The notes beneath the pieces are model-generated. The model did not search any database, was not told the DNA's origin, and saw only the letters and a list, made by a program, of their open reading frames with translations. From the NCBI GenBank assembly GCA_905480065.1, contig CAJQOV010000064.1, forward strand, positions 1 through 34,026: DNA of 34,026 bases, given 5' to 3'. A program made the position numbers and the translations under genes. Positions 15,659 to 24,034 of this stretch are shown here, in pieces. Position 1 is the first letter of the stretch; every line of letters starts with the position of its first letter. The DNA comes from an uncultured Gammaproteobacteria bacterium. Its GTDB lineage: Bacteria > Pseudomonadota > Gammaproteobacteria > UBA9214.

Positions 15659-18082
15659 CTAGTTTGTAATGGCCGGCTCGCGCATTCTTTCCTGTTCGAT
15701 CTCCAGTACCACCCTGGTCATCTTCAGCACGCTGTCGGGGTTGAGCGAAATCGACTCGATGCCCTGTTCCACCAGCCAGCGGGTAATCTCCGGAAAATCC
15801 GAGGGCGCCTGTCCGCAGATGCCGACATACTTGCCCTGTTTGCGGCATGCCTTGATCGCCATTTCCATCAGTGCGAGTACGGCCGGGTCGCGTTCATCAT
15901 AGTCGCTCAGGATGCCGGAATCGCGGTCCACGCCAAGGGTCAGCTGGGTCAGGTCATTGGAGCCGATCGAAAAGCCGTCGCATAGCTCAAGAAACTGGCG
16001 CGCCATCACGACGTTTGCAGGTATCTCGCACATTAGCTTGATTTTCAGACCGTTTTCTCCGCGCCGCAGGCCCTCCCTTGCCATCAGCGTCAGTACCCGT
16101 TGCACCTCCTCCACGGTGCGGGCAAACGGAATCATCAACTCGAGGTTGTCCAGTCCCATGTCGTTGCGCACCCTGCACATGGCGGCGCACTCCAGTGCGA
16201 AACACTCGGCAAAGGCGGTGGAGTAATAGCGCGATGCGCCCCGGAAGCCGAGCATCGGGTTTTCCTCGATCGGTTCAAACTCGCGGCCGCCGAGCAAGGC
16301 GGCGTATTCATTGGATTTGAAATCGCTCATGCGGACGGTAACCGGTTTCGGATAGAACGCGGCGGCAATCGTGCCGACACCCTCGGCGAGTCGCTCGATA
16401 TAGAAATCACGCGGACTGGCGTAGCCGGCCATGCGTGTGTCGATCCCGGCACGCACGTCCTCCGCCAGCGCATCGTATTCAAGCAATGCACGCGGGTGGA
16501 TGCCAATGCTGTTGTTGATGATAAATTCGAGCCGCGCCAGGCCAACGCCATCATTCGGCAGGGCGGAGAATTCCAGTGCCTGCGCCGGGTTGCCGACGAT
16601 CAGCATGATGCTGGTCTGCGGACGTTCCAGTCCCTTCAGGTTGACCCGTTGGCTGCTGTACGGCAACGTGCCTTCATAAACAAAGCCGGTATCGCCCTCC
16701 ACGCACGAAACGGTGACTTGCTGGTCATCCTTGATGGTCTGGGTAGCGTCACCGGCGCCGACCACGGCCGGGATACCCAGTTCGCGCGCCACGATCGCGG
16801 CGTGACACACACGTCCGCCGCGATTGGTGACAATGGCGCTGGCAATCTTCATCACCGGCTCCCAGTCCGGGTCGGTGATATCGGTAACCAGCACCTCGCC
16901 GGGTTGCAGATCATGCATGTGTGCGGCCTCGAGGATGATGCGGGCCTTGCCCGCGCCGACCTTCGCACCCACTGCCTTGCCCCGTGCCAGCACTGTGCCG
17001 CGTTGACCGAGCGTGAAGATTTCCTGAAAGGCGTCGGTGCGAATCGAATGCACGGTTTCCGGCCGCGCCTGCACAATGAACAGCTCGCCGCTTTCCCCGT
17101 CCCTGGCCCATTCAATATCCATCGGGCGCAGCTTGCCGGCCTTGTCAGAGTAATGTTTCTCGATTGCCACGGCGTAGCGGGCCAGTTGCAGTATCTCGTC
17201 ATCGCTGATCGCAAAGCGCTGCCGTTCAGCCTCGCGGACCGGCACATTGCGCGTGGCTGCGGCCGTAACCGGATCCTTGCTGTAGATCATCTTGATGGCC
17301 TTCTCGCCGAGCTGCCGGCGAATGATCGGGCGGAAGCCGGTTTGCAGCGTACGCTTGTAGACCAGAAATTCGTCCGGGTTGACGGTGCCCTGCACGACGT
17401 TCTCCCCGAGCCCGTACGCCGCCGTGATCATCACCACGTCGCGGAAGCCGCTCTCGGTGTCCAGTGTGAACATGACCCCGGAGGCGCCGAGGTCGGAACG
17501 GACCATCTTCTGTACCCCGATCGACAGCGCAATGCTCATGTGATCGAAGCCCTTGTCGACGCGGTAGTGTATGGCGCGATCGGTAAACAGGGAGGCCAGT
17601 ACCCGCCTGCAGGTGCGCAACAGCTGTTCGACGCCGCGGATATTCAGATAGGTTTCCTGCTGGCCCGCGAAAGATGCATCCGGCAGGTCTTCGGCGGTGG
17701 CAGAGCTGCGCACCGCGACGTCAGGCTCACTGCCGTATTCCTTTGCCAGTTCCAGATAGGCGTCACCGATTTCCTCCGCCAGTTGCGGGGGAAGTTCGCC
17801 ATCCACCATCCAGCCGCGGATCCGGGCGCCGGTACTGGCCAGCGCGGCAACATCGTCAACATCGAGCGCTGCCAGCGCAGAGGCGATACGTTCTTCCAGG
17901 TGGTTGTAGGTCAGGTAGTCGCGGTAGGCCTGTGCGGACGTGGCAAAGCCGTTTGGCACCTTGACACCCTGGCTGGAGAGCGAGCGGTACATCTCACCCA
18001 GGGACGCATTCTTGCCACCTACCTTTGGGATATCGCCGATGCCGAGTTCGCAAAAACGACGAATAAAGGTAAATGACCGCAT
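15659..18082 (-). CDS. ppsA: phosphoenolpyruvate synthase
   Basis: The 807-residue enzyme converts pyruvate, ATP and water to PEP, AMP and phosphate. The N-terminal ATP-grasp domain is shown by GGKNASLGEM, VAVRSSATAEDLPDASFAGQQETYLN and YGLGENVVQGTVNPDEF. The swivelling phosphohistidine domain has GGRVCHAAIVARELGIPAVVGAG, with the catalytic His near residue 425. The C-terminal barrel has VRMSDFKSNEY, ENPMLGFRGASRYY, FSIGSNDLTQLTLGVDRDS and YVGICGQAPSDFPE. Length is normal. An AGAGG site precedes the ATG. It lies upstream of the por operon on the same strand, so acetyl-CoA/pyruvate/PEP interconversion is encoded together. An FNR-like box lies 91 bp upstream of the start. Confidence 0.96.
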   Translation of the reverse strand: MRSFTFIRRFCELGIGDIPKVGGKNASLGEMYRSLSSQGVKVPNGFATSAQAYRDYLTYNHLEERIASALAALDVDDVAALASTGARIRGWMVDGELPPQLAEEIGDAYLELAKEYGSEPDVAVRSSATAEDLPDASFAGQQETYLNIRGVEQLLRTCRRVLASLFTDRAIHYRVDKGFDHMSIALSIGVQKMVRSDLGASGVMFTLDTESGFRDVVMITAAYGLGENVVQGTVNPDEFLVYKRTLQTGFRPIIRRQLGEKAIKMIYSKDPVTAAATRNVPVREAERQRFAISDDEILQLARYAVAIEKHYSDKAGKLRPMDIEWARDGESGELFIVQARPETVHSIRTDAFQEIFTLGQRGTVLARGKAVGAKVGAGKARIILEAAHMHDLQPGEVLVTDITDPDWEPVMKIASAIVTNRGGRVCHAAIVARELGIPAVVGAGDATQTIKDDQQVTVSCVEGDTGFVYEGTLPYSSQRVNLKGLERPQTSIMLIVGNPAQALEFSALPNDGVGLARLEFIINNSIGIHPRALLEYDALAEDVRAGIDTRMAGYASPRDFYIERLAEGVGTIAAAFYPKPVTVRMSDFKSNEYAALLGGREFEPIEENPMLGFRGASRYYSTAFAECFALECAAMCRVRNDMGLDNLELMIPFARTVEEVQRVLTLMAREGLRRGENGLKIKLMCEIPANVVMARQFLELCDGFSIGSNDLTQLTLGVDRDSGILSDYDERDPAVLALMEMAIKACRKQGKYVGICGQAPSDFPEITRWLVEQGIESISLNPDSVLKMTRVVLEIEQERMREPAITN

Positions 18083-18394
18083 CAGGTGTGCCTCTGTGAT
18101 CGTTATGCAGGATGTGGCATTTCGCCCATCGAATTACTCCATCCTGTTTGCCATATGCAGTGGCATAGCATATTGACGTCCATCAATTAATCAGGAATTG
18201 GTCCGGCAGTTTGCAAGGCACGCATATATGCCAAGCATAGTTTGTGCGCGGCTTGTGCGTAACAGACTGCGGTGCCTGACCGGATAATTTATTGTCAGGA
18301 GCGAGAAAACTGAACAAACCATCAGGCTACTGCCAGCTTGCGGCAATAGCCGGCCGACTGCACAAAACAGTCATTTTGTAACAGGGGGTGGTAA
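18083..18394. other. intergenic region between ppsA and the gnd remnant
   Basis: About 310 bp without a gene. It holds the FNR-like box at 18173-18186 and an imperfect hairpin near 18325-18350. No further ORF or RNA gene is recognisable. The ppsA promoter (minus strand) must be here. Confidence 0.5.
18173..18186 (-). promoter_or_regulatory. FNR/ANR-like box upstream of ppsA
   Basis: On the plus strand the sequence is TTGACGTCCATCAA; read towards ppsA it is TTGATGGACGTCAA. It matches the FNR/ANR consensus at nine of ten defined positions and differs from the box upstream of glgC in only one of 14 bases. If centred at -41.5, the predicted -10 position has no good hexamer, so activating geometry is not supported; repression or an upstream activating position is possible. 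Regulation of ppsA is an inference. Confidence 0.45.
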
Positions 18395-18694
18395 TTGCAA
18401 CCGGGAATGATTGGTCCGGGGCATCAGGCAGCCAGTATGGTGCAGCGAATGATGGGTGCCGGTCACGCTTGCGTGGTGTTCGATCAAAACCCGGCTGCAG
18501 CGCAGGACCTGGCGGGCAAGGGAGCCAGAGGTTATAGCGGACTTGACGAATTTACCGCTGCTCCCGACAAGCCGCGGGTGCTGGATCTGGCGGCAGAGGC
18601 GGGGTCGTCTGATTCCTGGCCCGGTTATCGCCGGCACCATCCGGGTACGCCAGCAGGGTACATGTTCCCGTTACCAGCAAGACCGGTTTCTTGA
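18395..18694 (+). pseudogene. gnd: decayed N-terminal fragment of decarboxylating 6-phosphogluconate dehydrogenase
   Basis: A frame from a TTG codon after an AGGGGGTGG sequence encodes a recognisable 6PGDH N-terminus. It has GMIG, MVQRMMGAGHACVVFDQNPAAAQDLAGKGARGYSGLDEF and KPR at the spacing of the family. The NADP-binding loop, normally GLGRMG, reads GPGHQA, so the third Gly is lost. After the KPR position resemblance to the family fades, and the frame stops after ~99 codons, whereas the full enzyme has about 300 or more. No continuation is visible before the convergent PilZ gene. I therefore read it as a truncated, mutated relic. The identification rests on remembered family sequence, not on a search. 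Confidence 0.65.
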
Positions 18695-18695
18695 T

Positions 18696-19040
18696 TCAGC
18701 CAACCAGGATTTTCAGTCGATCCATCGATTCGGGCGAGATGTCGATTATGTAGAACCCGGTCCAGAACCAGGTCTGATCGCTGTTTGAATGAGACCACAG
18801 GCTTTCTACGCCGAGTTCGATGGTTTCCGGTGCGGTCGGATCGCCGCAAACCAGCCTCAGCTGAAAGACACTGTTTTCCTCGATGGGGGTCATGCCCGTC
18901 ACCATGATGCCCTGCTCGTTGTAATTGACCAGCCGGCCCAGGTCACGACCGGTGTGCTGGTCACTAACGTGTACGTCGCACGTCACCTCGATCCGTTCCC
19001 GGCTGCGCATGTCCTGAAAAGCTGCTTCTAGATCGCTCAT
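18696..19040 (-). CDS. PilZ-domain protein (probable c-di-GMP receptor)
   Basis: The 114-residue protein consists of a single PilZ-like domain. The RxxxR motif is RSRER at residues 12-16, and the second motif, usually D/NxSxxG, reads NYNEQG at 39-44, with Asn in place of Ser. A strand-rich region and WFWTGFYIID follow. PilZ domains bind cyclic di-GMP through these two motifs; the Ser-to-Asn change leaves binding uncertain. I chose the ATG at 19040 (GGAG about nine bases upstream); the longer frame upstream lies over the end of the DUF1631 gene. It follows that gene by 19 bp on the same strand and is probably co-transcribed. Confidence 0.83.
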   Translation of the reverse strand: MSDLEAAFQDMRSRERIEVTCDVHVSDQHTGRDLGRLVNYNEQGIMVTGMTPIEENSVFQLRLVCGDPTAPETIELGVESLWSHSNSDQTWFWTGFYIIDISPESMDRLKILVG

Positions 19041-19059
19041 TTGTATGTACTCCGGATTT

Positions 19060-21333
19060 TCAGGCGACACCGGCTTTCTGTTCGCCACCCAGCATGCGGC
19101 GAATTCTTTCCAGTGTACGTTGTACGAATGGCTGTTGTTCATGCTCCATGATCGTTGCCTTGCCCGAGGCCAGCAGTGATGCCAGTTCATGGTGTTTGAT
19201 GACCAGGGTTTTTATCCCCATGCTGTTGACGAACATGTAATTGCCGGAGATTCCGGAATACCAGGAAAGCTTGACCTGCAGTGGCGCTTGTGCGGGATCC
19301 ATGTGAATCATGAACCAGGTGCCGAAGGATGCCGTGCGCAGCGTTTCCAGGGCGGCGGCCTCGGCGGGGGTCAGGGCGATGGCACTTTCATCAGCTGTTG
19401 CGTCGACGTTTGCCTCATTCTCCGCCGCGGTAACTTGCTGCGATTGCCCGCTGTCGGGCTGAGCAGGCGCCCCGGTTGCATCTGCCGGTTGACCCGTGCT
19501 TTCCTCGAGGGGTTGTAGAGCAAGGGATACAGGTTCCGGCGCGATCGCCCTGTTTTGCAGGTGATGAATCAGTGACAACTGCGCTTTGTAGTCACTGGTG
19601 CCGTACGCAGCAAGCATGTCGAGCGCCTGTTCAATCTGTCTGCGGATCTCCGGAAGGCGCTCAATCAGTTCATTACGCTCATCTTCGGTAGTGCGCGGCT
19701 CAATACTCCAGAGGATGGTTTCGATCACCATGGTGGCAAGCTTCCAGCTCGGACTTTCGCTGGCGCCGGGTTCACGCAGGTAGATGAACATCAGTTTGTC
19801 GAGCCAGACATCACCAAGCATCTTGCGCAGTTCCGGTGGCACATGGTGTTCCGACACCAGCGACACAATTGCATTAGCTGCACAGTCGCGCGCCTGTTCA
19901 AGCTTCTCGCGGCCGGTTGCGGCCTGGCGGGTGCGTTCCTCGATGGCGGCGGCTTTGCCCTTCAGTGCGCGCAGGCTGGTGTTAAGAAACTGCAATAACT
20001 CATTGAATATATCGAGGTTAGTATCAAAATCTTCGATAATCTGCTGCACAATCCTGCGCATGCAGGGGAAGATGCCGCGATCCGGATTATTCTCGAACAC
20101 CCAGCGCGTACCTGCCTTGGCCAGCGCATTCAGCAACTTGTGTGCCGGGTGCCCTGTGTCTCTGAACAGGCTCTTGTCGGCAATAGCTATCTTCAGGTAG
20201 GGGGTATGCAACCTGCACAGTTCAGCCTTGGCAATATTGGGCAGATTTTCATCGCGCAGCATGTACTCGAACATCATGCCAACCAGGTCGATGACCTGGG
20301 TATCGGCGCTTTGCAGTCGGCGCCGGTCGATTCCCATGAACAACTGTTCCCGCTCGGTACTGATGCGCTGCAGCATTGAGTCAATCAGCCGGGCTTGCTG
20401 TTCTGCAGCCGGCAGGGTTGTATCGATTGGAATCGCTGCAGCGACGTCATGTTGTCTTTTATTCTGCAGTTGTTGCAGGGCAGACACGACTTCCAGCTGT
20501 GGCAGTGGATTGGCAGGTTCAGTTTCGGCGCCCGGGTTGTTTCTGTATGTCAGCAACTGAAGCACATTTTCGAACAGTTTGTCAGACAGTGATTGCTTGT
20601 TGCCTGCTGTATCTGCAGCAGGAACTGTCGTGCGAGACTGTTGGGCAGGGGCAGCAGTTACCGTTCCCGGGTTACGCTGCACATCGTATTTCAGGTTTGG
20701 CAGAATGCCGGCCAGGAGAAGCAGTTTGTTATATTCTTCGAGTAGCAGGCGGGTGTTTGCCAGCACAAATTTGTCAAACAGCAGGTAGATAATCAGCCTG
20801 GTTTCATGATCCAGAGTCATATCCCGGATGGCTGCATGAAAGGCATGCGCGAGACAGCTTGGTCCGCCGGGTATTGCGGACTCCTCGAGTTTCCGACCAT
20901 GATTCAGCACGGCGAGACGTTGCAGCAATGCACCAAGCGTTAGCGTGGCGCCAAGCGAGGCGCTGCTGATCATATTCTGGATGGCGACTTCAATATCTGC
21001 GTCTTCCTTGCTTTGCAGACTGAGCGGTGAATCGTTGCTGCCAGCCTGTGCCGCTATGGATCCCGGCGTCACACCAAAACCGGTAAAACTTTTGCCAACT
21101 TCACGATAAAACACGTCCTCGATTCGTGTTCGGTCTTTTTGCACGATGACCATGGCTTCCATGAAGCGAATCTGCGAGCTGCCGGTCTGGGCCTTGTCGG
21201 CGAATTCAAGGAATGCGACGTTAGTGTTGTCAAACAGTTTGCTGAGTTTGGGCTGGAGTTGTTTCAGAACCAGGCTGTGGCAATCATCCAGCAAGTTGAC
21301 AGTGCGCGTCTCATGGCTTGCTGTGGCCTGCAT
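19060..21333 (-). CDS. DUF1631 family protein
   Basis: The 757-residue protein is mostly alpha-helical and matches the DUF1631 layout. It has an N-terminal LLDDCHSLVLKQLQPKLSKLFDNTNVAFLEFADKAQ segment, the DADIEVAIQNMISSA region, a central helical part with NRLAMF-like segments, and a C-terminal beta-rich module with TWFMIHMD, QVKLSWYSGISGNYMFVNSMGIKTLVI. That last module resembles those associated with PilZ-like folds. The ATG at 21333 has an AGGGGA site eight bases upstream; a GTG at 21384 has none. The biochemical function is not known; pairing with a PilZ gene 19 bp downstream suggests a role in c-di-GMP-linked control of the envelope or motility. Confidence 0.82.
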   Translation of the reverse strand: MQATASHETRTVNLLDDCHSLVLKQLQPKLSKLFDNTNVAFLEFADKAQTGSSQIRFMEAMVIVQKDRTRIEDVFYREVGKSFTGFGVTPGSIAAQAGSNDSPLSLQSKEDADIEVAIQNMISSASLGATLTLGALLQRLAVLNHGRKLEESAIPGGPSCLAHAFHAAIRDMTLDHETRLIIYLLFDKFVLANTRLLLEEYNKLLLLAGILPNLKYDVQRNPGTVTAAPAQQSRTTVPAADTAGNKQSLSDKLFENVLQLLTYRNNPGAETEPANPLPQLEVVSALQQLQNKRQHDVAAAIPIDTTLPAAEQQARLIDSMLQRISTEREQLFMGIDRRRLQSADTQVIDLVGMMFEYMLRDENLPNIAKAELCRLHTPYLKIAIADKSLFRDTGHPAHKLLNALAKAGTRWVFENNPDRGIFPCMRRIVQQIIEDFDTNLDIFNELLQFLNTSLRALKGKAAAIEERTRQAATGREKLEQARDCAANAIVSLVSEHHVPPELRKMLGDVWLDKLMFIYLREPGASESPSWKLATMVIETILWSIEPRTTEDERNELIERLPEIRRQIEQALDMLAAYGTSDYKAQLSLIHHLQNRAIAPEPVSLALQPLEESTGQPADATGAPAQPDSGQSQQVTAAENEANVDATADESAIALTPAEAAALETLRTASFGTWFMIHMDPAQAPLQVKLSWYSGISGNYMFVNSMGIKTLVIKHHELASLLASGKATIMEHEQQPFVQRTLERIRRMLGGEQKAGVA

Positions 21334-21591
21334 TTGGAAATCCCCTGGTATATGCGCCGGGAACCGTTCGACACCCGGTTTCACAGCATCTCAATCAACA
21401 TGTCCAGCGGAAATCGGCCGCGAGCGCCAATTCTTGACCGGCTCTCAAGCCCCGTGTTGTGTCATTCGAAGCCATGTGCGGCCCCGGCAGCGCCCTGGAT
21501 AGCAGGAGTATTCACTAGTAAAAACAGACTGATATGCAATATATCTATGGGCCAGTGTGTAGTTCGGAGGATGCCCGCCGTGATCAGCAGG
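21334..21591. other. intergenic region upstream of the DUF1631 gene
   Basis: About 260 bp between the DUF1631 start and the OmpA-gene terminator. It must carry the DUF1631 promoter on the minus strand. I saw no further gene or clear operator. Confidence 0.4.
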
Positions 21592-21621
21592 CAAAAAAAG
21601 ACCCGCCTGGGCGGGTCTTTT
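21592..21621 (-). terminator. strong intrinsic terminator after the OmpA-family gene
   Basis: A perfect 8-bp stem, GACCCGCC (21600-21607) with GGCGGGTC (21610-21617), is flanked by seven A on one side and four T on the other. Read on the minus strand, the stem is followed by a run of seven T, 16 bp beyond the OmpA stop codon. The symmetry could also stop plus-strand transcription weakly. Confidence 0.85.
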
Positions 21622-21637
21622 GCGGCGGCCAGCCAGA

Positions 21638-22333
21638 TCAGGTCAGTGGTGTAAGCACGATTTCAACCCGGCGATTCAATGCACGACCCGCGGGTGTGTC
21701 ATTGGTAGCAATGGGTTGTGATTTGCCCATGCCCTGGGTAGATATCCGCTGTGGCAGGACGCTGCGCGACTCCAGATAGCGGGCAACGCTGGTGGCACGT
21801 GCTATGGATAACTGCATGTTATGGGAGTCAGAACCGGTACTGTCCGTGTGGCCGGTTACATCGACGTAGGTTTTTTCGAACTCGTTGATGACCAGCGCGA
21901 CAGAATTCAGAATCTGATAGAAATCCGCAGAGATGTCGCTGGAGTTGGTTGCAAAGGTGATGTTGCCCGGCATGTTCAGGATGATCTTGTCGCCATCGCG
22001 GGTAACGCTGACCCCGGTATTGTTAAGCTGGGTTCGCAGCTTGTTTTCCTGCTGGTCCATGTAATAGCCGACACCACCGCCGGCGAGCGCACCTATCCCG
22101 GCCCCGAGCAGGATGTTCTTGCGGCTACCTCCGGTGACGGCAGAGATTACCGCCCCGCCAATTGCACCGATTCCGGCGCCCTTGGCGGTATTGCTGGCCT
22201 GTTCTTCACCGGTGTAGGGATTCGTAGTGCAGCCGGCCAGACCGATTACGGCCACCATGGCTGCTGCAATAATCATGTGGCTTGCTGACTTGCCACGATG
22301 CATGTCTGGCATGCCGGTAAGCTGATAAGACAT
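21638..22333 (-). CDS. OmpA-family lipoprotein with glycine zipper (YiaD-like)
   Basis: The 231-residue protein has a signal ending in the lipobox LAGC (Cys35). A glycine-zipper segment follows (about residues 50-90: GAGIGAIGGAV and LLGAGIGALAGGGVGYYMD), then an OmpA C-terminal peptidoglycan-binding domain. In that domain ITFATNSSDI, DVTGHTDSTG (meso-DAP-binding Asp) and GRALNRRVEIVL (Arg) are all present. Such proteins tether the outer membrane to peptidoglycan. The ATG at 22333 has AGGAG six bases upstream, although the n-region it creates before the hydrophobic core is long (about 19 residues). A strong terminator follows the stop. It is probably monocistronic. Confidence 0.93.
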   Translation of the reverse strand: MSYQLTGMPDMHRGKSASHMIIAAAMVAVIGLAGCTTNPYTGEEQASNTAKGAGIGAIGGAVISAVTGGSRKNILLGAGIGALAGGGVGYYMDQQENKLRTQLNNTGVSVTRDGDKIILNMPGNITFATNSSDISADFYQILNSVALVINEFEKTYVDVTGHTDSTGSDSHNMQLSIARATSVARYLESRSVLPQRISTQGMGKSQPIATNDTPAGRALNRRVEIVLTPLT

Positions 22334-22489
22334 ATTGTCTCCTGTAGGAAGCGGGGTGCGGGCTATCGATACCACGATGTAACGTTGACTGCAACGTAAT
22401 TATCCGATGAAGCAATCAGTGCTTCAACTACTTGGGGCAGGGTAGTGCCATGAAAACGGTTACTTCGCGCAGGCCTTCACCCATTCGTG

Positions 22490-22957
22490 TCAGATGGTCG
22501 CCAGCATATTGAGTTCGTGAATGATCAGGATTACGTAGAGCGGAATCAGGACATAGATCAGATAGCGTACCTGGATGTACTTGTAGATTTTGAAATTGAA
22601 ATGCATTACCAGTATCAGCAGGGCAACCCCGGTCACCGCCATTTTGACAACGGTAAAGAGACGAATGTCTTTCTGAATCAACCAGTCCATCAGAATATTT
22701 ACTTCGACCGCCCCCTTTCCCAGCAACACCGTGGTGAGAAACGCATCCGCAAAGCAAAGCAGGATGATTAACAGGGTTGCGATAAGTGACTTGCATCCAT
22801 GCCAGTCGAGGTAATTATTGATCTGGTCTTGTTTGCGCCTGAAATGTTTGCGCCTGACTTTGAACAGTGCGCCATGCAGCGTAACCCATGAGGTAGTTCG
22901 TCGATCAACAGCGCGTTGATCCTCAACAAACTCCAGCGGTGCCTTTTTTTGATACAT
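22490..22957 (-). CDS. DUF5658-like small integral membrane protein
   Basis: The 155-residue protein has a basic N-terminal cytoplasmic stretch (~50 residues, RRKHFRRKQDQ) and three hydrophobic segments at about residues 57-80, 98-118 and 130-150. The LLGKGAVEVNILMDWLIQKD segment between the first two, with its AxEVNxLM core, resembles DUF5658 proteins. Their function is unknown. No strong ribosome site precedes the ATG, so the start is uncertain. It is separated from the OmpA-family gene by ~156 bp and lies next to the AT-rich intergenic region, which would contain its promoter. Confidence 0.7.
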   Translation of the reverse strand: MYQKKAPLEFVEDQRAVDRRTTSWVTLHGALFKVRRKHFRRKQDQINNYLDWHGCKSLIATLLIILLCFADAFLTTVLLGKGAVEVNILMDWLIQKDIRLFTVVKMAVTGVALLILVMHFNFKIYKYIQVRYLIYVLIPLYVILIIHELNMLATI

Positions 22958-23468
22958 TGTGCGGGTTGCTCATGTCCAATGGGCGATTACCAAATTACCA
23001 TGCAATTGTCGTTCAATAATTAATAAATATATGTATTTATAGCTATTATTTGTTAATTAGTGCGATTTACCGGTGCCGGCCCGGTCCATGCGTGGCTGAT
23101 TGTTAAATATCTCGACAGCTGAATCCTGCCCATATACTTACTATTGCACTAAATCGTGCCGAAGGCTATCCAGCCATGCACATACAAGTGTATGAATTAC
23201 TGACACTGCCTGCTGTTCCGCTGGAAATAGTCAAATATTAATACGCTTTACATGAAATTTTTATTCCCATGTAGTGAATATCAATTTATGATGTTGAATA
23301 TTACTAAAGAAATTAGTGTTTAATATTTAACAATAAGACGCTGGCCAGGCATAGAGATGTGATTCTGTATCCTCGTCTATATATACCTGTTGCCGGCGAA
23401 TGGTTATGATCCTAGACGTATGTACACAGACAGCACCAAAGCATTATTTTATATCTTCTTTTTGAGTT
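22958..23468. other. AT-rich intergenic region between divergent genes
   Basis: This ~510-bp stretch is much richer in A and T than the surrounding genes, for example around 23025-23060 and 23265-23330. It contains no plausible ORF. It separates the minus-strand DUF5658 gene from the plus-strand SCP2-like gene and presumably carries promoters for both. I could not settle on a convincing -35/-10 pair. Confidence 0.5.
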
Positions 23469-23511
23469 CGTATTTCACCGAAATACGGGCAGGGGCTTGA
23501 TCGAGTATCAA
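23469..23511 (+). promoter_or_regulatory. two short inverted repeats just upstream of the SCP2-like gene
   Basis: A perfect 8-bp inverted repeat, CGTATTTC-ACC-GAAATACG (23469-23487), is followed ten bases later by TTGAT-CGAGT-ATCAA (23497-23511), whose end touches the GGAGG ribosome site. The second resembles an FNR half-site pair, but its spacer is five rather than four bases. They could be operators or mRNA hairpins that affect ribosome access. Confidence 0.45.
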
Positions 23512-23522
23512 CGGAGGCAACA

Positions 23523-23918
23523 ATGGCAGACCTGTTTTCTGATGCATGGATGAAAAGCTTTATGGAGCAATGGAATGCGGAGCCTGAACTCTCGGATGCA
23601 CTTCAAAAAATCAACTTCAATTCCATTATCGCCTATGGTTTTGACGGAGAAGACACGCCAAGAGGAGTATTAACAGTGGAGAACGGCAAGGCCGTTGCCG
23701 CTGGTATTTACAATGGTGAAAAACTCAGCTGGGATTTGCGAGCCACCTTTGATAACTGGAATAAATGGCTGGAAAAACCGCCGGGCATGATGGGGCTTGG
23801 AATGGCCTACACCACACGCAAGCTGAAGTTCAACGTGGGTGACTATGGTGCAATGGTAAAGGATCCACGCATGGCCGGTCCGTTTATCAAAAGCTTTTCG
23901 GTGATGGGGCGGGCCTGA
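23523..23918 (+). CDS. SCP2-like (sterol carrier protein 2 fold) protein
   Basis: The 131-residue protein resembles bacterial SCP2-like domains: an N-terminal amphipathic helix (WMKSFMEQWNAEPELSDAL), a strand with FNSIIAYGFDG, then GVLTVENGKAVAAGIYNGEKLSWDLRATFDNWNKWLE, and a C-terminal LKFNVGDYGAMVKDPRMAGPFIKSFSVM. SCP2 folds hold lipids or other hydrophobic ligands in a tunnel. There is no signal peptide, so it is cytoplasmic. A GGAGG site precedes the ATG. It is the first gene of the unusual plus-strand cluster, ~190 bp ahead of an RND adaptor, separated by a long palindrome. A lipid-handling link to that pump is an inference. Confidence 0.78.
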   Translation: MADLFSDAWMKSFMEQWNAEPELSDALQKINFNSIIAYGFDGEDTPRGVLTVENGKAVAAGIYNGEKLSWDLRATFDNWNKWLEKPPGMMGLGMAYTTRKLKFNVGDYGAMVKDPRMAGPFIKSFSVMGRA

Positions 23919-24034
23919 TTCTGAGCAGCTGTACTCTGCGGCGGTAAATCGTTTCCGGTTTATTGCTGCAGCAATCCGCTGAGCAGAATTCCCGCTGATT
24001 CTGTTCACGTTACGTTAGCGGCTTGTCGGACTGA

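Noticed and set aside
16100..18076. Long plus-strand open frame (658 codons) opposite ppsA
   Set aside because: It mirrors almost the whole ppsA gene, with no family resemblance or ribosome site; it is a shadow of ppsA codon usage.
18395..18694. A functional short oxidoreductase gene
   Set aside because: The Rossmann loop is broken, the start codon is TTG, and two thirds of the enzyme are missing; it is better explained as a gnd relic.
23497..23511. FNR box upstream of the SCP2-like gene (TTGAT-N5-ATCAA)
   Set aside because: The half-sites are perfect but the spacer is five bases instead of four, and the site overlaps the ribosome-binding region, so an FNR activator site is unlikely.
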